A DNA stretch of 25,983 bases from Chloroflexota bacterium. Lineage in GTDB: Bacteria; Chloroflexota; Limnocylindria; QHBO01. This document shows positions 24,222-25,983 of the stretch, in pieces. Numbering within the stretch: position 1 is the first letter of the stretch; every line of letters begins with the position of its first letter. The position numbers were made by a program, and so were the translations under genes. The stretch lies in contig JACDHU010000001.1 in NCBI GenBank assembly GCA_013820865.1, positions 1 to 25,983 of the forward strand, given 5' to 3'. The notes under the pieces are model-generated. The model was given only the letters and a program-made list of their open reading frames with translations, had not been told where the DNA came from and did no database searches.

Positions 24222-25274
24222 TTGACCGAAGTCGCTGAACGCATGGCCGTCGTGCACAGTGGAACATCGCGGGCATTCGCTCGTGGCGGGCAACCCGCCA
24301 TCGTCGCGGAGGGCTTGACCAAGATCTATCGGTCCCGGAAGTCCGAGGTCCGTGCGCTGGACGGCGTCGACCTCACCGTCGATGAAGGAACGGTGCTCGG
24401 GCTCCTGGGTCCCAATGGCGCAGGCAAGACGACGACGGTTCGCATCCTGGCCACGCTCCTGAAGCCCGACGCTGGTCGCGCGACGGTGGCGGGGTACGAC
24501 ATCGCGACCCAGGCCGATGCGCTGCGCGGCGTCATCGGTCTCTCGGGCCAGTACGCGGCGGTGGACGAAAACCTGACCGCCCGCGAGAACCTGTGGATGT
24601 TCGGGCGCCTTTACCAGTTGCGCAGCGCCGAAGCGACCAGCCGAGCCAGCGAGCTGCTCGAGGAGTTCGAGCTGGGCGACGCGGCAGATCGTGTGGTCAA
24701 GACCTTCTCCGGCGGCATGCGCCGGCGCCTGGATCTTGCGAGCGCGCTCATCGGGCGTCCGCGACTCCTGTTCCTGGACGAGCCGACCACCGGGCTCGAT
24801 CCGCGCGGCCGGATGGGCATGTGGGACGTCATCCGCGGCCTGGTGCGCGACGGCACGACCTTGCTGCTGACGACGCAGTACCTTGAAGAGGCCGACGAAC
24901 TGGCCGATACGATTGCGGTCGTCGACCACGGCAAGATCATCGCGCGCGGAACGGCGGATGAACTCAAGTCCCAGGTCGGGGGCGAGCGCATCGAGGTGGT
25001 GGTACGCGAGCGCGACGACATCGCGCGCGCGGTCGAGCTGTTGACCGCCACCGGGGGCGACGAGCCGAGCGTCGATGAGCACACGCGCCGCATCACCATC
25101 GCGGCGACCGGCGGCGCCGACCGGCTCATCGGTGTCCTGCGCGACCTCGATGAGGCCAACATTCGGATTGACGACATCGGCCTGCGGCGGCCGACGCTCG
25201 ACGACGTCTTTCTGTCGATCACCGGCCACGCCGCCCAGGAGGCAGCGGGCGACAACGGAGGCTCAGACTCATGA
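24222..25274 (+). CDS. ABC exporter ATPase, DrrA/daunorubicin-resistance family
   Basis: 350 aa from TTG 24222, chosen because AGAGGA lies about six bases upstream; ATG 24243 is an alternative. Walker A GPNGAGKTT at 63-71, Q-loop in SGQYAAVDENLT, signature FSGGMRRR, Walker B LLFLDEP, then TTGLDPRGR and the switch segment TTQYLEEADELAD typical of DrrA. The C-terminal DUF4162-like domain ends with RRPTLDDVFLSITGH. Works with the permease at 25271 (ATGA overlap) to export drugs or lipids; natural substrate unknown. Confidence 0.93.
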   Translation: MTEVAERMAVVHSGTSRAFARGGQPAIVAEGLTKIYRSRKSEVRALDGVDLTVDEGTVLGLLGPNGAGKTTTVRILATLLKPDAGRATVAGYDIATQADALRGVIGLSGQYAAVDENLTARENLWMFGRLYQLRSAEATSRASELLEEFELGDAADRVVKTFSGGMRRRLDLASALIGRPRLLFLDEPTTGLDPRGRMGMWDVIRGLVRDGTTLLLTTQYLEEADELADTIAVVDHGKIIARGTADELKSQVGGERIEVVVRERDDIARAVELLTATGGDEPSVDEHTRRITIAATGGADRLIGVLRDLDEANIRIDDIGLRRPTLDDVFLSITGHAAQEAAGDNGGSDS

Positions 25275-25983
25275 CCACTCGGTCAGTTCTGGCGCAACGC
25301 CCAGGCCTTGGCCGATCGGTCAACGACGCGTTGGTCATCACATGGCGCAATTTGAAGCGAGTACCGCGCATCCCGGAGCTTGCGATCTTCGCGATCCTGC
25401 AGTCGATCATGTTCGTGCTTCTGTTTGCGTTCGTGTTCGGCGGCGCGATCCCGTTGCCCGGCTTCGAGAGCGATCCGGGTGCCTACCGGGAGTTCCTCCT
25501 GCCCGGCATCTTCGCCCAGACGGTGGCGTTCGCTGCCGCGACCACCGCGATCGGCATCACCGATGACATCAACAAGGGACTCATCGACCGCTTCCGATCG
25601 CTGCCGATGGCGCGATCAGCCGTTCTCGTTGGTCGCATCCTGGCCGATGTCGTGTATAACGCCGGCATCCTGGTCGTCCTAATGGTGTCCGGCCTCGTGG
25701 TCGGCTGGGACGTCAGTACCGACGTTCTCTCGTTCCTGGCAGGCTTCGGGCTGCTCCTCCTGTTCGCAATGGCGATGTCGGCCATCGGCGTCTGGCTCGG
25801 CATGATGGTCCCCACGGTTGAGGTCGCCAACCAGGTGGCATTCACAACGATCTTCCCGATCACGTTCATCTCGAACGTCTTCGTGCCCCCTTCGACACTG
25901 CCTGACTTCCTCAAGCCGGTTGCCGAGTGGAACCCGGTGAGCACCTTGAGCACGTCCACCCGTGAGCTGTGGGGCAACCCGAA
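25271..25983 (+). CDS. ABC-2 type permease, DrrB family (3' truncated)
   Basis: Membrane partner of the DrrA-like ATPase, running off the end of the window with 237 codons visible. After a short N-terminus come ITWRNLKRVPRIPELAIFAI and a first span, LPGIFAQTVAF, then GITDDINKGLIDRFRSLPMARS, the conserved cytoplasmic loop of DrrB proteins. Further spans (about 130-150 and 160-185) follow, then NVFVPPSTLPDFLKPVAEWN. The C-terminal span lies beyond the window. Confidence 0.92.
   Translation, partial: MTTRSVLAQRPGLGRSVNDALVITWRNLKRVPRIPELAIFAILQSIMFVLLFAFVFGGAIPLPGFESDPGAYREFLLPGIFAQTVAFAAATTAIGITDDINKGLIDRFRSLPMARSAVLVGRILADVVYNAGILVVLMVSGLVVGWDVSTDVLSFLAGFGLLLLFAMAMSAIGVWLGMMVPTVEVANQVAFTTIFPITFISNVFVPPSTLPDFLKPVAEWNPVSTLSTSTRELWGNP

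Overview
High-GC bacterial window that joins uptake of trace hydrogen to CO2 fixation. Genes are tightly packed, with 4-nt ATGA/GTGA stop-start overlaps nearly everywhere inside operons. A red-type (form IC-like) RuBisCO operon, group 1h and group 2a-like [NiFe] hydrogenases, an F420/flavin-type PPOX protein and a DrrAB-like exporter together suggest a soil-type aerobe from Chloroflexota, Actinobacteriota or a related terrestrial phylum. This placement is inference from gene content only; there is no rRNA in the window.

Region 1 (1-4526, +): the 3' part of a first hydrogenase operon. It begins inside a large subunit resembling group 2a/Huc. It continues with a degenerate maturation-protease homologue, a winged-helix protein with a Cys-rich tail, a small helical protein, an intact maturation protease, HypC, and a protein I place in the DUF6390 family. 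The matching small subunit must lie upstream of the window.

Region 2 (4527-13508, +): about 300 bp of non-coding DNA, then a complete group 1h high-affinity hydrogenase operon. It holds hhyS, hhyL, a NifU/Rieske-like HhyE-type protein, three accessory proteins (DUF5947-like, DUF6084-like and an unnamed 444-aa protein), a maturation protease, two tandem membrane micropeptides of 40 and 35 aa, a HypA-like protein lacking its zinc domain, HypC and a second DUF6390 protein. The general maturation genes hypB, hypD, hypE and hypF are absent from the window.

Region 3 (13624-17352, +): an ABC importer (lipoprotein, fused two-domain permease, ATPase) of the ferric-iron/spermidine-like class, behind a leader with a strong hairpin. 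Region 4 (17353-18341, +): a sparse stretch with one small hydrophilic ORF and a PPOX-family protein.

Region 5 (18338-24164): the Calvin-cycle operon cbbL-cbbS-cbbX-fbp-prk on the minus strand, with cbbR divergent on the plus strand. The short AT-rich gap between cbbL and cbbR contains two inverted repeats. Region 6 (24222-end, +): DrrA-like ATPase and the start of its permease.

Taken together, the hydrogenases would supply electrons from trace H2, and the Calvin operon would use the resulting ATP and reductant to fix CO2. The most striking observation is that both DUF6390 proteins appear to carry an internal HypC-like domain that keeps HypC's key Cys and His. This suggests a dedicated cofactor-delivery chaperone for these hydrogenases.
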